The notes: a model not told the origin generated them from the letters alone. Numbered from the stretch's first letter, positions 38,312 to 50,579 are shown. The stretch: 64,000 nt of DNA from Marinobacter panjinensis (GCF_005298175.1 NZ_SZYH01000001.1:1984001-2048000); one strand, 5' to 3'. A program made the numbers and translations.

Positions 38312-39064
38312 ATGAGAAAACTGATTGTTGCAGCAAGCGTTGTCCTGGCCATGATGGCCGGCGTCGCTCACGCCCAGGAACGAAACCTCCGCATCGCCTT
38401 CGACGTGCCCTACGAGCCGTTTGAATACAAAGATGACAATGGCGAGCTGACCGGTTTTGAAGTGGAACTGGCCGAAGCCATGTGCGAAGAAATGAACGCC
38501 AACTGCGAGTTCGTCATCCAGGCGTGGGACGGTATGATTCCGGGCCTGCTGGCGCGGAAATTCGACCTGATCATGTCTTCCATGTCCATCACGCCGGAGC
38601 GTGCGGAGCAGGTGCTGTTCTCCGAGCCGTACTACAACACCCCGGGTGGCTGGTTCGCTCCTGAAAGCTTCAACACCGACGTCACCGACATGAAAGCCAT
38701 GGAAGGTAAAACCGTGGGTGTACAGCGCGGCACCACCATGGATACCTTTGTGACCGAAGAAATGGGTGGCGTGGTATCCATCAAGCGTTACACCACTGCA
38801 GACGACATGGTTCTTGACCTGGAAGGCCAGCGTCTGGACGTGGTCTTTGTCGACTACCCGGTTGGTGAGCAGACCGTCCTGAGCAAGGAAGGTTTCAAGG
38901 AAGTGGGTGAGCCGGTCAAGCTTGGCCAGGGTGTCGGCGTTGCCATGCGCAAGCGTGACAAGGAGCTGGCCGAGGAAGTCAACGCGGCCCTCGCCACTCT
39001 GAAGGAAGATGGTACTTACGACACCATCATGGACAAGTACTTCGCTTACGACATCAAGATGTAA
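38312..39064 (+). CDS. Basic amino-acid ABC transporter, periplasmic binding protein
   Basis: 250 residues with a signal peptide (MRKLIVAASVVLAMMAGVAHA). The SBP-3 fold shows RIAFDVPYEPFEYKDDNGELTGFEVELAEAMC, LARKFDLIMSSMSITPERAEQVLFSEPYY and VGVQRGTTMDTFV, typical of HisJ/ArgT/AotJ proteins that bind lysine, arginine, ornithine or histidine. Its neighbours astE and the ast operon favour arginine. A 10-bp hairpin follows the stop codon. Confidence 0.92.
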   Translation: MRKLIVAASVVLAMMAGVAHAQERNLRIAFDVPYEPFEYKDDNGELTGFEVELAEAMCEEMNANCEFVIQAWDGMIPGLLARKFDLIMSSMSITPERAEQVLFSEPYYNTPGGWFAPESFNTDVTDMKAMEGKTVGVQRGTTMDTFVTEEMGGVVSIKRYTTADDMVLDLEGQRLDVVFVDYPVGEQTVLSKEGFKEVGEPVKLGQGVGVAMRKRDKELAEEVNAALATLKEDGTYDTIMDKYFAYDIKM

Positions 39065-39073
39065 AACTGGCCC

Positions 39074-39098
39074 AGGGGCAGCCATTTTGGCTGCCCCT
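39074..39098 (+). other. Intercistronic hairpin after the ABC binding-protein gene
   Basis: AGGGGCAGCC-ATTTT-GGCTGCCCCT, a perfect 10-bp stem starting ten bases after the stop codon and 17 before the permease ATG. There is no T-run. As with the TRAP genes, it could raise binding protein relative to permease. Confidence 0.65.
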
Positions 39099-39115
39099 GC
39101 TTACCGGATGTTTTC

Positions 39116-39820
39116 ATGATCGACTTGAAAGGCTACGGCCCGGCCCTGCTCGATGGGGCGGTGGTCACCATTGAACTGGCCCTCCTTTCCCTCGCCCTCT
39201 CGTTGACCCTCGGCCTGATTGGCGCCTCTGCCAAGTTGTCCAAAAGCCGGGTGGCCATCGGGATCGCGACCACGTATACCACCCTGATCCGTGGCGTACC
39301 GGACCTGGTGATGATGCTTCTGTTTTACTACGGCGGTCAGGTGGCCGTTAACAACCTGTCTGATTACCTGTATGACGCCTATGGCGTGGATTTCTTTTTC
39401 CAGTTTGATCCATTTATCGCCGGCGTCCTCACTATTGGCCTGATCTTTGGCGCCTACATGGCAGAAACCTTCCGCGGCGCCTTCCTGGCAGTGGAAAACG
39501 GCCAGATCGAAGCAGCCCGTGCCTATGGTTTCAGCCAATGGCGCACTTTCCACAGAATCATACTCCCGCAGATGCTGCGCCATGCCCTGCCGGGCATTGG
39601 CAACAACTGGCAGGTACTGCTGAAAACTACGGCACTGGTATCCATTATTGGCCTGACGGATATGGTGAGGGTTGCGGAAGAAGCCGCCAAGGCGGAGCGC
39701 ATGCCGTTCCACTTCTTCATTCCGGTGGCGTTTGTTTACCTCAGCCTGACGGCTGTTTCCGAGCTGTTTATAAAGTGGCTCACCAAGCGCGCCAATGTTG
39801 GCGTGGTACAGGGGAGCTGA
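39116..39820 (+). CDS. Basic amino-acid ABC transporter, permease HisQ-type
   Basis: 234 residues with about five helices. The HisQ/AotQ motifs include GAVVTIELALLSLALSLTLGLIGA, TTLIRGVPDLVMMLLFYYGG and the ATPase-contacting EAA loop (GQIEAARAYGFSQWRTFHRIILPQ). It forms a heterodimeric channel with the next gene's product, which starts four bases after its stop. Confidence 0.92.
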   Translation: MIDLKGYGPALLDGAVVTIELALLSLALSLTLGLIGASAKLSKSRVAIGIATTYTTLIRGVPDLVMMLLFYYGGQVAVNNLSDYLYDAYGVDFFFQFDPFIAGVLTIGLIFGAYMAETFRGAFLAVENGQIEAARAYGFSQWRTFHRIILPQMLRHALPGIGNNWQVLLKTTALVSIIGLTDMVRVAEEAAKAERMPFHFFIPVAFVYLSLTAVSELFIKWLTKRANVGVVQGS

Positions 39821-39823
39821 ATC

Positions 39824-40546
39824 ATGCCTGACTTTATCGCTGAACTGCTCAACCGCAACGATATCTTTACCGCGGCGACCATCATGGAATACTGGGGCGG
39901 CCTGGTCACTACCGTGCAACTGGTTTTCCTGTCGCTGATACTCGGGCTGGTGCTTGCCGTTCCGCTGGCGATTATGCGCACATCGAAAAACCCGCTGATC
40001 AATGCTCCTGTGTGGTTCTACACCTATATCTTCCGGGGCACTCCACTGCTGATCCAGCTCTACATCATTTACTACGGCCTTGCCCAGATTGAGGGTATCC
40101 AGCAGACCTTCTGGTGGGATATCTTCCGTGAGGCTTTCTACCCTGCCCTTTTGGCCTTTACCCTGAACACGGCGGCCTACACCACGGAGATCATTCGCGG
40201 TGCGATTGTGGCAACACCCAGTGGCGAGATCGAGGCTGCGAAGGCCTACGGCATGAGCTGGGCCCTGCGGATGCGGCGGATTATTCTGCCCAGTGCTGCC
40301 AGGCGGGGGGTGCAGGCGTATTCCAATGAGGTCATCTTCATGCTTCATGCCAGTGCAATTGCCAGCGTGGTGACCATGGTGGACCTGACCGGCGCGGCGC
40401 GGAATATCTATTCCCGGTTCTATGCGCCATTTGATGCCTTTATCTTTGTGGCGCTGCTGTATATGGCGTTAACTTTTTTACTGGTATTTGCATTCCGCAA
40501 GCTGGAAAATTATTTGTTGAAGCATCAACAGCCCGTCAGTGGCTGA
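39824..40546 (+). CDS. Basic amino-acid ABC transporter, permease HisM-type
   Basis: 240 residues, HisM/AotM-like: GGLVTTVQLVFLSLILGLVLAVPLAIMR, YIFRGTPLLIQLYIIYYG and an EAA loop SGEIEAAKAYGMSWALRMRRIILP. It is the second channel half of the transporter. The gene lies directly upstream of astE, with 36 bases between, linking uptake and catabolism of arginine. Confidence 0.92.
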   Translation: MPDFIAELLNRNDIFTAATIMEYWGGLVTTVQLVFLSLILGLVLAVPLAIMRTSKNPLINAPVWFYTYIFRGTPLLIQLYIIYYGLAQIEGIQQTFWWDIFREAFYPALLAFTLNTAAYTTEIIRGAIVATPSGEIEAAKAYGMSWALRMRRIILPSAARRGVQAYSNEVIFMLHASAIASVVTMVDLTGAARNIYSRFYAPFDAFIFVALLYMALTFLLVFAFRKLENYLLKHQQPVSG

Positions 40547-40582
40547 CATTCAGGCCTGGTGCCTGGCATGGTGGGGAGTCGC

Positions 40583-41617
40583 ATGAGCGTTCGTGAATTG
40601 CTTTTCGGTACTGGTCGCGACTGGCTTTCTCATACCCTGTCTACCGCCGAGCATGCGTCCTCGGAAAAAGTCGTGGTGCTCGATGATGGTACCGGGGTTC
40701 AGCGTCAGGATACCGGACTGCTGTACCTGGAACCGCCAGCCAGCCGCTCCAATCCCAATAACGAATCACTGATTGTCTCTGCCGGGATTCATGGCAATGA
40801 AACGGCGCCCATTGAGGTTCTGAACCATCTGCTGAATGAACTTCTCGATGGCCAATGGCACCTGGCCTGCCCGGTGTTGTTGATTCTGGGCAACCCACCA
40901 GCGATGGATACCGGTGTGCGGTTTACCGATGTGAATCTCAACCGGCTGTTTGGCGGTGCTCACCGCAAACCCGAATATCACGGGCTCCCTGAGGCAGAGC
41001 GGGCGCGGGTGCTGGAACGGGCTTGTGACGCTTTTTCGGCAAGGCATTCCACCAACCTCTGTCACTATGACCTGCACACCGCCATTCGCCCTTCCCTGCG
41101 GGAGAAATTTGCACTTTATCCCTTTGTGGACGGGCGTGACGTGCCTCAAGGCCAGGTCGATTTCCTGCTGGAGGCGGAGGTGAACACCCTGCTGTTACAG
41201 CACCGTGAAGGCACCACATTTTCCTCGTTTTCATCAACGGCGCTCGGGGCAGAGAGCTTTACCGTGGAGCTTGGCAAGGCACTACCGTTCGGGCAAAACG
41301 ACCTCACCCGGTTTTCCGGGGTCAGCAATGCATTGCGGCGGCGGATGAAGGGGGAGGCACCACCGAAGCAGGATGGCGCGTCACAACAGATGACCATATT
41401 TAAGGTGGTGCACGAAATCCTCAACACCGGCGACAGCTTCCGCTTCCATGTGCCCGACGATGTGCCCAATTTCACCATGTACGACCCGGGCACGGTGATC
41501 TGGGAAGACGATGGCACCTGCTACCGGGTAGGCGATTCACCCGAGGGCATTATCTTCCCCAACCGCAACGTGCCCGTGAATCAGCGGGTGGGCCTGATGA
41601 TCAGGCCCTGCAACTAG
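40583..41617 (+). CDS. astE: Succinylglutamate desuccinylase
   Basis: Last AST step: N-succinylglutamate to glutamate and succinate. 344 residues of the zinc carboxypeptidase-like fold, with zinc ligands His and Glu in GIHGNETAPIE, His in HYDLHTAIR, and the catalytic Glu in FTVELGKALPFG. ATG 40583 (MSVRELLFG) was chosen because GGGGAG lies six bases upstream; upstream in-frame starts at 40559 and 40568 lack one. It is split from the rest of the ast genes by the RND pump, and its stop overlaps the RND permease stop by four bases on the opposite strand. Confidence 0.93.
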   Translation: MSVRELLFGTGRDWLSHTLSTAEHASSEKVVVLDDGTGVQRQDTGLLYLEPPASRSNPNNESLIVSAGIHGNETAPIEVLNHLLNELLDGQWHLACPVLLILGNPPAMDTGVRFTDVNLNRLFGGAHRKPEYHGLPEAERARVLERACDAFSARHSTNLCHYDLHTAIRPSLREKFALYPFVDGRDVPQGQVDFLLEAEVNTLLLQHREGTTFSSFSSTALGAESFTVELGKALPFGQNDLTRFSGVSNALRRRMKGEAPPKQDGASQQMTIFKVVHEILNTGDSFRFHVPDDVPNFTMYDPGTVIWEDDGTCYRVGDSPEGIIFPNRNVPVNQRVGLMIRPCN

Positions 41618-44600
41618 GCCGGTGCATTCTCCGGCTCAGCCACCTTGCAACTGATCACCCGGGTACAGACAGAGGGCACCACCAGCAGTGTCAGCACCGT
41701 GGAAGCCAGCAACCCGGAAATGATGGCCCAGGCCATGGGTGGCCACAGTGTTGAACTGGAAAACGCCAGTGGCAGCAGGCCGGCCACCGTGGTGCCGGTG
41801 GTCAGCAGGATCGGCCGGGTGCGCTGCTCGACGGCCTTGCGAACGGCATCGCGAATGGCATCCCCTTTCTCCAGTTGCCGGTCCATGACATCCAGCAGCA
41901 CGATGGCGTTGTTGACCACAATGCCCACCAGCGCAATTACACCCAGCAAAGACTGAAAGCCGAAGGGCGAACCGGAGAACACCAGCCCCGGGAAGATACC
42001 CACGGTCGCCAGTGGCACCGTCAGCAAAATAATCCCCACGCGGCGGAACGAATTGAACTGTATCAGCAGGAAGAACAGCAACAGCAGCACACCGATCGGA
42101 GCCGTGGTCAGCAGGGCATTGTTGGCATCGCCCGAGCCCTCGGCATCGCCGCCCATCTCCAGCCGGGTTCCGGACGGCAGCGGATCTTCGGCAAGGGCCG
42201 CATCCAGCCCTTCCAGGGCCTGGCTGAAACTGTAACCGGCATGGAGGTTGGACCAGACCGTGTTCATCCGGGTGCCGTTGCGCTGATACCGGGCTGCGGA
42301 CTGCCAGGAGGTTTCCACCGAGGCAATAGCCGACAGGGGCACCGCGTCACCCTGATCGTTGTAGATGTTCACTGACAGCAACCGTGGCAGTGACAGGCTG
42401 GTACCTTCACGGGAACGCAGTACCAGTGGAATCGGATCCTCCTCCTGCCGGTATTGCTCTGCCACCACACCGAAGCTCTGGCCATACAGACTCTGGGCCA
42501 CATCGGACCTGTCCAGGCCATAGCGGGCGGCACTGGCGTCGTCCACATTGATGGCGATACTGGGTACCCCCATATCCAGGTTGTGACGCACGTCCACAGT
42601 GCCCTCAACGCCACGCAGGGCAGAAAACAGCTGCTCGACTGCCTGGGCACGGATGTCATCGTTGGCGTGGTACACCCGTATTTCCACCGGAGCTGCACGG
42701 GGCGGTCCCTGGCCGAGAATGCCTGCCGTTACCTGCAACTCGGGCATTTCCTGCCCCGCGTATTCCCGAATCCACTGCACCAGCCCGGTGGTCGCCTCCA
42801 GAGTGGGTGTCGATACCACGATCCGTCCACGGTTTGGCGCCTGGGGTTCCCGCTGCAGGTTGTAGTAGAAACTGGGGCCGGTAAAGCCGGTGAACCGGTG
42901 CACCAGCAGCGCCTCCGGACGGGTGCGGATGGCCCGCTCAAGATCCGCTGCCACACTGGAGGTGCGTTCCTGATCCGTGCCTTCCGGCATGTACAGCTCT
43001 ACCACGACTTGCGGGCGATCAGCGTTGGGGAAAAACTGCTGCTTCATGAACGGTGTCAGGGACAGGCTGAACACGACCAGTGCCGTACCCGCGAGAATCA
43101 GCGTACCCGGGCGCCTGGCCACCAGGCTTCCGAGGAAGCGGGACAGGCCGATCAATCTGTCCTCCCGGGCGTCCACCTTGCGGGGTTTGAGGAAACGGGC
43201 CGCCAGCAAGGGTACGGCGGAAATCGCCAGCAGGTAACTGACAGACAGGGTGAGCATGATCATCACCGGTACACCGCGGGTGAAGTCCGCCGTTCCACCT
43301 TTGGAGAGCAGCAAAGGCATAAACGCCGCTATGGTGGTGCCTGTAGACGCCCCCAGTGGACCGGCGAGCTCCCGCACCGACCGTTTCAGGGCGTCCAACC
43401 GGCGCATGCCGTCGTCCAGATAGCCCTGGATGCTCTCCACAATCACGATGGCATTATCAATCAGGATGCCCAGTGAGATAACCATGCCGATGACCGCAAT
43501 CTGGTGAAGCACGCCACCGCCCAGGTCATACAGGCCGATACTGATCAGCGCCACCATGGGCAGGATCGACGCCACCAGGATGCCCATACGGATACCCATG
43601 CCGGTGAACACCACCGCCACAATTATGATGACCGACAGAACCAGGCTCCAGGCCAGGTTATCCAGCCGCTCCTCCACCTTGTCCGGCTGGAAGAACATCT
43701 CTCGGATTTCGTAGGGGGCAAATTCATCGCGTATCACCGACAACCGTTCACGCACACGCTCGCCAAACCGGATCGCGTCCGTGCTGCCCTCCTCCATGAT
43801 CATCGAGACCAGCACCACCCGTTCGCCGTCGTACCAGGCCTCCGGCTGCCGGGGTTCGGCCGGCCCCCGCCACACTTCCGCTGCCGCAGCCAGGGGCACC
43901 TGGGAGCCATCCGGCAGTTCAATGGGCGTGGCGCGAATGGCCTCGACACTGGTAAATTCACTGTTCGGTAACACCGACAGGCGGCGGCCATCTGCCACGA
44001 TAAAACCACCGGGCGTGGTCTGGTTCCGGCGTGCAAGAGTGTCCAGCACCCGTGCCGGCGAGATGCCCAGCCGGTACATGGCTGCGTCGTCCAGCGCCAG
44101 GGTAATCTGCTCGTCCGCATCGCCTTCGAGCTCAATGCGCGAAACCCCGGGGATATCCGCCAGGTTCTGCTTCAACCGCTCGGCAACGTCACTCAGCTCC
44201 GTCACCGAGCCGGAACCACTGACCGCCAGGATGATGGCGGGAATATCAATCATGCGGTCATCAAGTACCATCTCGCCGACATCGTCAGGGAATTCCAGAC
44301 GTGCCCTGTCCATCGCCTGGCGCACACGGTCCCAGGCAGAGTCGGTATCGTAGATGGTGTCATTCAGGCGCACACGGAACACTGCTACTCCGGTGCGTGC
44401 GGTGGCCTGCGAGAAATCCACTTCCTCCACCTGGCGAAGTTCGTCGGAGAGCGGTTGCAGAACAAGCCGTTCCACCGCCTCGGCACTGGCGCCGGGATAG
44501 TTGATGGTGATCAGGCCAGCGCGGTATGGGAAGGAAGGGTCTTCCTGGCGCGGCATGGTGCTGTAGGCGGCGATACCCAGGAGGCAGAGCATGGTCACTA

Positions 44601-44643
44601 CCATGCCCAGCAAGCGTTGGAAATTCAGAAGGCGCAGTGACAT
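41614..44643 (-). CDS. RND efflux permease (HAE-1-like)
   Basis: 1009 residues with the twelve-helix RND topology and two large periplasmic loops. N-terminal helix LLGMVVTMLCLLGIAAYSTMP is followed by PRQEDPSFPYRAGLITINYPGASAEAVERLV. Helix 4 carries LGILIDNAIVIVES: AcrB has two adjacent Asp there (407/408) and here the second is Asn, seen in several less-studied RND clades. Helix 10-11 shows ALVGIVVNNAIVLLD. It pumps hydrophobic compounds out with the adaptor encoded next to it; no outer-membrane channel gene is adjacent. Confidence 0.92.
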   Translation of the reverse strand: MSLRLLNFQRLLGMVVTMLCLLGIAAYSTMPRQEDPSFPYRAGLITINYPGASAEAVERLVLQPLSDELRQVEEVDFSQATARTGVAVFRVRLNDTIYDTDSAWDRVRQAMDRARLEFPDDVGEMVLDDRMIDIPAIILAVSGSGSVTELSDVAERLKQNLADIPGVSRIELEGDADEQITLALDDAAMYRLGISPARVLDTLARRNQTTPGGFIVADGRRLSVLPNSEFTSVEAIRATPIELPDGSQVPLAAAAEVWRGPAEPRQPEAWYDGERVVLVSMIMEEGSTDAIRFGERVRERLSVIRDEFAPYEIREMFFQPDKVEERLDNLAWSLVLSVIIIVAVVFTGMGIRMGILVASILPMVALISIGLYDLGGGVLHQIAVIGMVISLGILIDNAIVIVESIQGYLDDGMRRLDALKRSVRELAGPLGASTGTTIAAFMPLLLSKGGTADFTRGVPVMIMLTLSVSYLLAISAVPLLAARFLKPRKVDAREDRLIGLSRFLGSLVARRPGTLILAGTALVVFSLSLTPFMKQQFFPNADRPQVVVELYMPEGTDQERTSSVAADLERAIRTRPEALLVHRFTGFTGPSFYYNLQREPQAPNRGRIVVSTPTLEATTGLVQWIREYAGQEMPELQVTAGILGQGPPRAAPVEIRVYHANDDIRAQAVEQLFSALRGVEGTVDVRHNLDMGVPSIAINVDDASAARYGLDRSDVAQSLYGQSFGVVAEQYRQEEDPIPLVLRSREGTSLSLPRLLSVNIYNDQGDAVPLSAIASVETSWQSAARYQRNGTRMNTVWSNLHAGYSFSQALEGLDAALAEDPLPSGTRLEMGGDAEGSGDANNALLTTAPIGVLLLLFFLLIQFNSFRRVGIILLTVPLATVGIFPGLVFSGSPFGFQSLLGVIALVGIVVNNAIVLLDVMDRQLEKGDAIRDAVRKAVEQRTRPILLTTGTTVAGLLPLAFSSSTLWPPMAWAIISGLLASTVLTLLVVPSVCTRVISCKVAEPENAPA

Positions 44644-45722
44644 TAGCGCACCTCTACCGCATCGCCGTCAGAAATCCGGGTCATACCGGCGTATACCACC
44701 TGGTCACCGGCGGTGAGGTCGGTGGCATCCACCACCACGCGTTCACCGATGATCCGCTGAACCGTTACTGGCACTCGCCGGGCTATGCCATCGGAGACGC
44801 GAAACACACTGGCACCACCATTGGATTTCATGACCGCCAGCAGTGGCACGGTGGTGGCGACGGTTTCGCGGGGAGTAATCCCCACCTCAACCGGCTCGCC
44901 TGGCTCCAGGGTGTCCGCTGGCAGACTTACCAGCACCGGGTGAAGCTCACCACGAACCCCGCCGGACTGGGCAATTTCCACAATCGACCCGGTTTCCGGG
45001 AGTCGGTTGCGCTGCTGCACGGACCACACCGGCAACAACTGCCCCAGCGAAACGTGGTTAAGCATATAGGCAGGCACCCGCACTTCCACCTCACGGCCGT
45101 CGGGGGAAGACAGGCGTATCACCGGCTGCCCGGCCGCCACAAATTCATCCCGCTCTACCAGCAAGGCTTCAACCCGGCCACCGAATGGCGCCCTCAGTTC
45201 ACTTTCCTGCAGCAGGCGTGTGGCCTCCGCAAGGGACGCTTCCGCGGTTGCCATGCTGGCTTTCAGGCTGTCGCGCCGGGATGCCAGTTGTTCCAGCCCC
45301 TGCTCTGACACCACGCCTCGTTCATGCAACTGGCGGGAACGCTCCCATTCACGTTTGGCCTGGTCGTGCTGGGTTCTGAGCTCTTCCAGCCGCGCGGCAG
45401 CGGAATCCCGGGCCGGTTCCAGCGCCGGGTTGTATACCCGCGCCAGCAGGTCACCGGTTTTCACGGTCTGCCCCAGCTCCACTAATCGCTCACGCAGGGT
45501 GCCGCTGACCTGGAATGTCAGCGTTGCCCGCTGAGCCGCCCGCACGATACCGGAGAAACGAAGCGACACACCTTCTGTCTGGCCGCCGGTTACCTCCGCA
45601 GCCCGCACAGTAATGGGGGCAGCACCCTGGTCCGGACCCGGCTCACTGGATTTACAGCCACTGACAAGCAGGACGGCAAAAGCCGCAAGGAATACGATGG
45701 CGGGGCGCCAGATGGTGTTCAT
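44643..45722 (-). CDS. RND efflux periplasmic adaptor (lipoprotein)
   Basis: 359 residues. The lipobox LLVSGCKSS (Cys about 20) marks a lipoprotein; then come the first half of a barrel-sandwich domain (LTFQVSGTLRERLVELGQTVKTGDLLARV), a helical hairpin (about 100-165) and the second half (RAPFGGRVEALLVERDEFVAAGQPV). ATG 45722 gives the signal peptide a clean start; the open frame runs 34 codons further upstream through the promoter. It shares one base with the permease start, so the two are one operon. Confidence 0.92.
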   Translation of the reverse strand: MNTIWRPAIVFLAAFAVLLVSGCKSSEPGPDQGAAPITVRAAEVTGGQTEGVSLRFSGIVRAAQRATLTFQVSGTLRERLVELGQTVKTGDLLARVYNPALEPARDSAAARLEELRTQHDQAKREWERSRQLHERGVVSEQGLEQLASRRDSLKASMATAEASLAEATRLLQESELRAPFGGRVEALLVERDEFVAAGQPVIRLSSPDGREVEVRVPAYMLNHVSLGQLLPVWSVQQRNRLPETGSIVEIAQSGGVRGELHPVLVSLPADTLEPGEPVEVGITPRETVATTVPLLAVMKSNGGASVFRVSDGIARRVPVTVQRIIGERVVVDATDLTAGDQVVYAGMTRISDGDAVEVR

Positions 45723-45786
45723 TGAGAGACCCTCTCTTCCATGTTCATGGTGTTTTGTTGGCTGCCCATCCGGTGGACAAAAATTT

Positions 45787-45824
45787 ATTATCAGACATAA
45801 TGTCATTCTTTGACAATTTGTCAA
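45787..45824. promoter_or_regulatory. RND promoter with tandem GACA-N3-TGTC operators
   Basis: Two dyads GACATAATGTC (45794-45804) and GACAATTTGTC (45812-45822, extending to TTGACAA-T-TTGTCAA) lie 18 bases apart. On the - strand TTGTCA (45816-45811) and GATAAT (45792-45787), 18 bases apart, look like the -35/-10 of the RND operon, overlapping these sites. A TetR dimer or pair of dimers there would block the pump promoter. Confidence 0.65.
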
Positions 45825-45887
45825 TAATCAGCTTTCATTCGCAACCATGTATCATGAGAATGCCGTCTCAATAATCCGGAATCCCCT

Positions 45888-46529
45888 ATGAGTGAGCCGT
45901 TAAAAACCCGCAGAGAGAAAGAAAAGCAGGCCAGGTACGAGGCCATTCTGGATGCCGCGGAACTGGCGTTTTCGGAAAAAGGCTACGAGCGCACGTCCAT
46001 GGATGACATTGCCCGCACCGCCGCTCTCAGCCGCGCATTATTGTACGTGTATTTCAAAGACAAGGCCGCGATCCAGCGCGGAATAATGCTGCGCGCCGGC
46101 CACAGCCTGTGCCGCCGCTTCGAGGAAGCCCGCCAGACGGCAGATACCGGGCTGGCGCAGATCAGTGCCATGGGTGTGGCCTATTACCAGTTCTACCGTG
46201 ATCAGCCTGATTATTTTTCAGCCCTGACCACCGCCTCTACCGCGATGGCAGAGGCAGACGATGAGCTGGCCGGCGAGATGTTCTGCTGCAAGGAGCAGAC
46301 CATGGACCTGATGGTTGGCGCGATCCATCTGGGCCTGGAAGACGGCACCATGAACCGCGACCGCATCCATAACCCGGTGGAAACGGCGCTATACCTTCGC
46401 GGCGCACTACACGGCGTCATCATGCTATGCCAAAGCGAAATGGCCGAAAGCGGCCTGGAAGAGAACTTCCCTGCCGAATCACTGATCCGTCACACCATGG
46501 AAATGCTGACTTCCTCGATCGCCTCCTGA
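45888..46529 (+). CDS. TetR/AcrR-family repressor
   Basis: 213 residues. The N-terminal TetR helix-turn-helix reads ILDAAELAFSEKGYERTSMDDIARTAALSRALLYVYFKDK, and the C-terminal helical domain would bind an inducer. It is divergent from the RND operon and 165 bases from the adaptor start, the usual layout for local control of an efflux pump. The operator candidates are at 45794-45822. Confidence 0.9.
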   Translation: MSEPLKTRREKEKQARYEAILDAAELAFSEKGYERTSMDDIARTAALSRALLYVYFKDKAAIQRGIMLRAGHSLCRRFEEARQTADTGLAQISAMGVAYYQFYRDQPDYFSALTTASTAMAEADDELAGEMFCCKEQTMDLMVGAIHLGLEDGTMNRDRIHNPVETALYLRGALHGVIMLCQSEMAESGLEENFPAESLIRHTMEMLTSSIAS

Positions 46530-46555
46530 GCCGGGAGTAATCGCGGCGATGCGTC

Positions 46556-46588
46556 TGTCGGATTACGCCTTCGGCTAATCCGACCTAC
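46556..46588. repeat. REP-like palindrome, copy 2 (inverted)
   Basis: TGTCGGATTACGCC-TTC-GGCTAATCCGACCTAC: the reverse complement of the unit at 10376-10409 with small changes. It forms an inverted pair with copy 3, 38 bases away, in the gap between the convergent tetR and astB genes. Confidence 0.85.
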
Positions 46589-46626
46589 AAAAGACGTTAT
46601 CACCAGAGACAAACCGAAACTGAAAC

Positions 46627-46657
46627 GTAGGTCGGATTAGCGAAGCGTAATCCGACA
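46627..46657. repeat. REP-like palindrome, copy 3
   Basis: GTAGGTCGGATTAGCG-AA-GCGTAATCCGACA, same orientation as copy 1. With copy 2 it makes a BIME-like doublet downstream of both flanking genes. Confidence 0.85.
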
Positions 46658-46669
46658 AATCACTCACAC

Positions 46670-48010
46670 TCATAGCTGAAAATCGTATATAGACCCAAGC
46701 CCCAAAATCCCCGTCAACTCATCAAGCGCCTTACGAACCTCATCCAGCAACATCGGGTCACCGAGATCCTCTTGCGACAACTCCTCCCGGTAATGCGCCT
46801 CCACCCAGGTCGTCAGCCGCTCATAAAGTGCATCGGTGAGCAACACGCCGTGATGCATGGCCTTGAGCTCATCGTCGTTGAGCACCACCCGCAAACGCAA
46901 ACACGCCGGCCCGCCGCCATTGCGCATGGACTGCTTGACGTCGAAAACCTCCACCGAGGTAATCGACCCCTCGTTGTCGACCAACTCATCCAGATAACGA
47001 CTGACGGCCTCAATTTCCCGGCACTCCCCCGGCACTGCCAGCATCATGCCATCCGGGGTATTCAATAACTGGCTATTGAACAGGTACGAAGCCACTGCGT
47101 CTTCCAGCGGCACCTGTTCACTGCTTACCCGTACCGCTTCCAGTTCCGCACCGGTCAGGCGTGAGCGGATATCAGCCAGGACAGTTTCTTCATCCAGAAA
47201 CGCCAGCTCGTGATAGAACAATGTGTTGCCGTTACCCACCGCGATAACGTCGTTATGGAACACGCCAGCATCGATGGCTTTGGGGTTCTGCTGGGCGAAG
47301 ACCACACGGCTGTCTTTCAGACCATGCAAACGCGCGATGGCCTGGGAGGCTTCCAGGGTCTGGCGGGCAGGGTAGAGTCTGGGAGCCGGGGCTTTTTCGT
47401 TGAACGCGATCTGGCCATAAACGAACAGTTCCACTCCCGGCTCGCCGTAACCCGCACACAGGCGGGTGTGGTTGGCCGCACCTTCGTCACCGAACTGGCT
47501 CACCGACGGCAAAGCAGGATGGTGGGCAAACCAGGACTCGTCTGAAAAAATGGATTTCAGGGCCCGGCCTGTGACTACATGTTCAATGGAGCGATGGAAC
47601 TTGGCGCTCAGGTTGGCCGGGGTGAAGTGCACGCGGTGATCAGCGGTATCTGCACTGGGGGAAACGGTGGCGGCATTGGCCGTCCACATGGTGGATGCAG
47701 AGGACACCGCGGCCAGGATAGACGGGCTCTGCTTAACAGCGGCCCGCAATATCTCGCTGTCAGAACCGCTGAAGCCCAGCGACCGCAAAGTCGGGATGTG
47801 CGGGCGTTCGTGGGGCGGAAGCACGCCCTGCACATAACCCCGGTCCGCCAGCCGCTTCATCTTGGCCAGTCCCTGCAACGCCGCCTCTTTGGGGTTGGAG
47901 ACCGAGCGAACATTGGACTTGGAGGCCACATTGCCCCAGGACAGCCCGGCGTAGTTATGGGTGGGCCCTACCAGGCCATCGAAGTTGGCTTCTACCGCAT
48001 GCTTGACCAT
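46670..48010 (-). CDS. astB: Succinylarginine dihydrolase
   Basis: Second AST step: N2-succinylarginine to N2-succinylornithine, 2 NH3 and CO2. 446 residues with [19 protein letters not shown] at the N-terminus, [21 protein letters not shown] with a catalytic His, and [12 protein letters not shown] with the nucleophilic Cys near residue 368. Length is normal. It is the last gene of the aruC-F-G-astD-astB block, 13 bases after astD, followed by the REP doublet. Confidence 0.95.
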   Translation of the reverse strand: MVKHAVEANFDGLVGPTHNYAGLSWGNVASKSNVRSVSNPKEAALQGLAKMKRLADRGYVQGVLPPHERPHIPTLRSLGFSGSDSEILRAAVKQSPSILAAVSSASTMWTANAATVSPSADTADHRVHFTPANLSAKFHRSIEHVVTGRALKSIFSDESWFAHHPALPSVSQFGDEGAANHTRLCAGYGEPGVELFVYGQIAFNEKAPAPRLYPARQTLEASQAIARLHGLKDSRVVFAQQNPKAIDAGVFHNDVIAVGNGNTLFYHELAFLDEETVLADIRSRLTGAELEAVRVSSEQVPLEDAVASYLFNSQLLNTPDGMMLAVPGECREIEAVSRYLDELVDNEGSITSVEVFDVKQSMRNGGGPACLRLRVVLNDDELKAMHHGVLLTDALYERLTTWVEAHYREELSQEDLGDPMLLDEVRKALDELTGILGLGSIYDFQL

Positions 48011-48023
48011 GTCTGGTTTTCCG

Positions 48024-50551
<2,528 letters not shown>

Positions 50552-50579
50552 ACCGGCCTCCTGAGTGCGATCGCCCTGT

